Shown: positions 51,566 through 54,625 of the stretch, one piece after another | Position numbering within the stretch: the first letter of the stretch is position 1 | Layout: the number at the start of each line of letters is the position of its first letter | Assembly (NCBI RefSeq): GCF_021283305.1 | Contig: NZ_JAJSOK010000053.1 | Span: forward strand, 1 to 54,625 | Direction of reading: 5' to 3' | DNA length: 54,625 bases | From: Pseudonocardia kujensis | GTDB taxonomy: Bacteria > Actinomycetota > Actinomycetes > Mycobacteriales > Pseudonocardiaceae | Program-made: the position numbers and the translations under genes | The notes under the pieces: model-generated | The model's input: the letters and a program-made list of their open reading frames with translations, nothing else | Database searches by the model: none | What the model was told of the DNA's origin: nothing

Positions 51566-54390
51566 GAGGACTGCTTACCGTCCGGGCCCTCCGCGGGCCA
51601 GGTGTCGACCGGGGGCTCGGGGTCGCCGTCCTCGTCGGGCTCGGCCTGCTCCTGCGGGTCCTGGGCGGCGACGGCGGGCGCGGGCCGGGGTGCGTCGGCC
51701 GCGTCCTCGGGGTCCTCGGCCTCCAGCTCCTCCTCGGCGTCCTCGAGATCGGCGTCCTCGAGTTCGGCGTCCTCGAGTTCGGCGTCCTCGAGATCGGCAT
51801 CCTCGAGATCGGCGTCCCTGTCGGCCGGGTCCGCCTCGGCGTCCGCCGTCAGGTCGGCGTCGGGCTCGTCGTCGAGGTCGGACTCGTCGTCGAGGTCGGA
51901 CTCGTCGTCCTCGGCGTCGTCGGCGTCGGTGAGCTCCGCGTCGTCCGCGTCGTCCGCGTCGTCGGTGTCGTCGTCGGCGGCGGCCTCGGCCTCGTCCACG
52001 AGGTCGGACTCGTCGTCGAGGCGCTCGGGGCGCGAGACGCCCTCGTCGGCGGCGGGCCGGGAGGCCGGCGTGGGGTCGTCCTCCTCGACGACGTCCCCGA
52101 TCGCGAAGCCGTCGTCCTCCTCCTCGATCTCCTCGCCGGTGAGCTCGGCGAGGCGGCGCCGGGCGTCCGTCTCGCCCGCGGCGTCGGCGTCGGCGGCATG
52201 GACGAACCACTGCACCGCGTCCGCCTCACGGCCCGCGGCCAGCAGGTTGTCGGCGTACGCGTAGAACAGGCGCGCGCTCCACGGGTCCCGCTTGCGCGGG
52301 TCCAGCTCGGCGCCCTGCAGACCGACGACCGCGGCATCGAGCTCCCCGAGGTCGCGCCGCGCACCGGCGGCGACGATGGCGAGCTCGACCCGCTCGGCCT
52401 GGCCGAGCTCCTTCGTCTCCGGGCCGCGGGCCAGCTCCAGCGCACGCTCGGGGCGGCAGAGCGCACGCTCGATGTCCGCCATCACGGGGATGTGCCCGGG
52501 CCCGCCGCCCATGCGGCGGGCCGCCCGCAGCTCGCCGAGCGCCTCGTTCCACTCGCCGGCGTGGTAGGCCGCGATCCCCGCGGCCTCCCGGACCACGGCG
52601 ATCCGGGACGCCCGTTTCCGCGCGTACCGCGCGTGCTCGAGCGCCACCTCGGGGTCCTCGTCGACGAGCATGCCCGCGGCGACCAGGTGCAGGGCGACCT
52701 TCTCGGCGGTCTCCTTCTGCAGGCCCCGCAGGTCGCGCCGGACGTCGGCGTCGAGCGAGTTCGGGCGGAGACCCTCCGGCAGCTCCGGCTCGGCCATGAA
52801 GGTGGTCGGCACGCCCTCGGCGCGCTCCCGACCGCCGCGGTCACCCCGGTCACCCCGGTCGGCGCGGTCTCCCCGGTCGCGGGGTCCGCGGCCCGGACGG
52901 TCGGTGTCGCGCGGACCGCCGTTCGGACGGCCCCGCACCGGCCCCACCCGGTCCCCACGCGAGCGACGGTCACCGTCCACCGGACGCTCGCGACGCTCGA
53001 ACCCACGGTCGCGGACGTCGGTCCCGCGGTCCTGCTGCGACGGGCCGCCGATCGCGTCGCCACGGTCGGGACGGGACTCGCGCTCCTCGCGCCGGAACGC
53101 GGCAGGGCGCTCGTCCCCACGGCCGGGACGGGACTCCCGGTCCTCGCGCCGGAACGCGGCAGGGCGCTCGTCGCGTCGATCGTCACGTCGACCGTCGCGG
53201 AAGCCGCCGCGGTTCGGGCGGTCGCCGCCGCGGGAGTCCCGGTCGACGCCATCGCGCCGCTCGCTCCGCTCGAAGCCCCGAGCGCCACCGTCGCGGTCGA
53301 ACCGGCCACCGCGGTCCCCGGAGCCGCGGCCGTAGCCACGGCTCGCGCCCGGGGCGCGGTCGTCTCGGTCGCCGGTGCGGGGTCGGTCGTCGCGCCGGTA
53401 TCCGCCCCGACGGTCGTCACGGTCGAACCCGCCCCGACGGTCGTCACGAGGGCCGGAGCGGAACTCGCCGCGGTCCTCCCGGTCGCCACGCGGGCCCCGG
53501 GAGTCGCGGGACTCCCGGGAGTCCCGGTCGTACCGGGCGCCCCCGCGGGTGTCCCGGTCCTGCGCGCCGCGCCGGTCGCTCCGGTCGAAGGACCCCCGAC
53601 GGTCGTCGCGATCGAGGCGCCGGCCACGCGAGTCCCCGAACTCACGGGAGCCGCGGTCGTCGCGCGCGTCGCGTCCGCCCGGCCCCTGGCCGCGGTCGTC
53701 CCGGCCGAACGAGCGCCGGTCGTCGCGGTCGAAGCGTCCGCCGCGGTCCGAGCCGCCGCCGCGGGAGTAGCCACCGGGCCGGTCGTCACGGCGGTCGTCA
53801 CGGCGGAAGCCGCCCGGCCGGTCGTCGCGCTCGAACCGGTCCCGCCGGTCGCCGTAGCCGCCGCGGTCCTGGCCGTAGCCGCGGGGGCGGTCGCCACGCC
53901 CGCGGTCGTCGCGGACGTACCCGCGGCGCTCGTCCCGGCCGTAGCCGGCCCGCCGGTCGTCGCCCTGCGGGCGGCCACCGCGCCGGTCGTCCCGCCGGTC
54001 GTCCCGCCGATCGTCACGGCGGTTGTCCCGGCGGCTGTCGCTGCCCCAGCGGTCGACGTAGACCTTGCCGCTGCCCTCGCTGCGACCGCCCCGAGCGGGA
54101 CGGTCGTCGCGGCCGCGGTCAGCGCCGCGGTCGTCACGACCGCCGTCCCGACCACGGAAGCCGCCGCGTCCGCGGTCGCCCTCGGATCCACGACGCCCGT
54201 CGGTGCGGTCGTCGCGGCGCGGGCCCCGCCCGTCGTCCGATCCGCCCCAGCCGGTCCCCAGCCGGCCGCCACCGCTCCGGCGGTCGTCGCTGCGGCCCCC
54301 ACGGCGCTCGTCGCGGCCGCGGCCCTCGCCGGCGCCACGGCGCGGGCGCTCCTCGCGGCGGTCGTCCCGCTTGTCATCCCGATCAGTCAC
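51562..54390 (-). CDS. TPR protein with very long basic RDG-rich N-terminus and acidic C-terminus
   Basis: The 942-residue protein has three parts. Residues 1-~530 consist almost only of Arg, Asp, Gly, Ser and Phe/Tyr in RDDRR, GGYRRDDR and RFDRDD units. Residues ~532-745 form the conserved part: PNSLDADVRRDLRGLQKETA, then tetratricopeptide-like helical repeats (LEHARYARKRASRIAVVREA, GIAAYHAGEWNEALGELRAA, YADNLLAAGREADAVQWF), as in Rv1691. Residues ~750-942 are strongly acidic, with DLEDA/ELEDA pentapeptide repeats and D/E runs. The start is GTG 54390, with no clear ribosome-binding site; ATG 52797 (residue 532) would give only the conserved part plus the acidic tail. Confidence 0.82.
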   Translation of the reverse strand: MTDRDDKRDDRREERPRRGAGEGRGRDERRGGRSDDRRSGGGRLGTGWGGSDDGRGPRRDDRTDGRRGSEGDRGRGGFRGRDGGRDDRGADRGRDDRPARGGRSEGSGKVYVDRWGSDSRRDNRRDDRRDDRRDDRRGGRPQGDDRRAGYGRDERRGYVRDDRGRGDRPRGYGQDRGGYGDRRDRFERDDRPGGFRRDDRRDDRPGGYSRGGGSDRGGRFDRDDRRSFGRDDRGQGPGGRDARDDRGSREFGDSRGRRLDRDDRRGSFDRSDRRGAQDRDTRGGARYDRDSRESRDSRGPRGDREDRGEFRSGPRDDRRGGFDRDDRRGGYRRDDRPRTGDRDDRAPGASRGYGRGSGDRGGRFDRDGGARGFERSERRDGVDRDSRGGDRPNRGGFRDGRRDDRRDERPAAFRREDRESRPGRGDERPAAFRREERESRPDRGDAIGGPSQQDRGTDVRDRGFERRERPVDGDRRSRGDRVGPVRGRPNGGPRDTDRPGRGPRDRGDRADRGDRGDRGGRERAEGVPTTFMAEPELPEGLRPNSLDADVRRDLRGLQKETAEKVALHLVAAGMLVDEDPEVALEHARYARKRASRIAVVREAAGIAAYHAGEWNEALGELRAARRMGGGPGHIPVMADIERALCRPERALELARGPETKELGQAERVELAIVAAGARRDLGELDAAVVGLQGAELDPRKRDPWSARLFYAYADNLLAAGREADAVQWFVHAADADAAGETDARRRLAELTGEEIEEEDDGFAIGDVVEEDDPTPASRPAADEGVSRPERLDDESDLVDEAEAAADDDTDDADDADDAELTDADDAEDDESDLDDESDLDDEPDADLTADAEADPADRDADLEDADLEDAELEDAELEDADLEDAEEELEAEDPEDAADAPRPAPAVAAQDPQEQAEPDEDGDPEPPVDTWPAEGPDGKQSS
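51738..51812 (-). repeat. 15-bp repeats coding for the acidic DLEDA units
   Basis: Five CCTCGAG words occur at an exact 15-bp period (51741, 51756, 51771, 51786, 51801) within repeats of the type GTCCTCGAGATCGGC. They encode DLEDA/ELEDA pentapeptides in the acidic tail of the TPR protein. Confidence 0.85.
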
Positions 54391-54464
54391 TCTGGAATTC
54401 CAGTTCTCGTCGCGTCGCTGGCCGTGATCGCGAGCGCGATTCCAGCCGTCGGAGAAGATACGAA

Positions 54465-54499
54465 AAGAGCGCCCCCACCTGCCCGGTGGGGACGCTCTT
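54465..54499 (-). terminator. Rho-independent terminator of the rRNA operon
   Basis: Arms of 15 bases (AAGAGCGTCCCCACC / GGTGGGGGCGCTCTT on the minus strand, one G-U pair) enclose a 5-base loop and are followed by TTTTC. It lies 10 bases past the 5S rRNA 3' end, in the direction of rRNA transcription. It is the strongest terminator in the window. Confidence 0.92.
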
Positions 54500-54509
54500 C
54501 GATGTTTGA

Positions 54510-54625
54510 TGTCGGCGGCGACCTACTCTCCCACACCCTGGCGAGTGCAGTACCATCGGCGCTGGAGGGCTTAGCTTCCGGGTTCGGGATGGGACCGGGC
54601 GTTCCCCCTCCGCAATGACCACCGA
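54510..54625 (-). rRNA. rrf: 5S ribosomal RNA, 5' end cut by window edge
   Basis: The minus strand reads TCGGTGGTCATTGCGGAGGG, then AACGCCCGGTCCCATCCCGA, ACCCGGAAGCTAAGCCC, TCCAGCGCCGATGGTACTGC and ends GAGTAGGTCGCCGCCGACA. This is the actinobacterial 5S rRNA with its terminal stem (TCGG.../...CCGA). At most a few bases of the 5' end lie outside the window. An rRNA operon therefore ends here, with 16S and 23S genes expected to the right. Confidence 0.95.

Overview
The window is very GC-rich, uses GTG starts freely and packs genes with 4-base GTGA/ATGA overlaps. It carries an actinobacterial chromosome-core gene order that matches, gene for gene, the mycobacterial block from the TPR protein (Rv1691) to der (Rv1713). 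With an LLM/F420-type oxidoreductase and a DUF1707/TM2 protein, this points to a high-GC actinomycete, most likely of the Pseudonocardiaceae (family level is inference). Almost everything lies on the minus strand, so the natural reading direction is from right to left.

Right end (54.6-41.7 kb, core): the 3' part of a 5S rRNA gene and its terminator; a very long TPR protein with a basic RDG-rich half and an acidic tail; a HAD hydrolase; a small conserved protein; tlyA; nadK; recN; a decayed hydrolase fragment; the steA/steB-type pair; pyrG; and a NUDIX ADP-ribose pyrophosphatase. Accessory block 1 (41.7-35.2 kb) separates NUDIX from xerD. It holds a beta-lactamase-fold hydrolase whose C-terminus runs into the antisense of the NUDIX gene, an FAH-family hydrolase, a broken P450 abutting a broken AraC regulator, an HxlR regulator divergent from an acyl-CoA dehydrogenase, a DUF1707/TM2 protein and an LLM oxidoreductase. 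xerD and a small lipoprotein follow.

Accessory block 2 (33.3-9.5 kb), between xerD and parA, is one long iron-regulated operon for a catecholate-type siderophore. An IdeR/DmdR-like box precedes a 4485-residue NRPS. It is followed by a siderophore-binding lipoprotein, an EntS-like exporter, the four 2,3-dihydroxybenzoate (DHB) genes (entA, entC, entE and entB types), a free aryl carrier protein, MbtH, a His-tailed siderophore-interacting reductase, a condensation-like protein and a type II thioesterase. The NRPS reads C-A-T-E / C-T / C*-A-T / C-A-T-TE. My reading of the adenylation pockets is a basic residue (Arg-like, epimerised to D), Gly, and N5-hydroxyornithine, which suggests DHB-D-Arg-Gly-hydroxyOrn, a heterobactin-like backbone. 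The most unusual point is module 2. Where its adenylation domain should be there are seven in-frame 42-bp repeats built on a palindrome, and relatives of that repeat lie in a non-coding array next to xerD. The next condensation domain has lost its catalytic second histidine. The A-less module and this C*-A-T module may therefore act together as one glycine module.

Left end (9.3-0 kb, core): parA, scpA, scpB, rluB, an AroH-type chorismate mutase, cmk, a PlsC-type acyltransferase and der, then a NarL-type two-component pair and a tRNA-Pro(GGG). All assignments are from reading the sequence; no database search was run.
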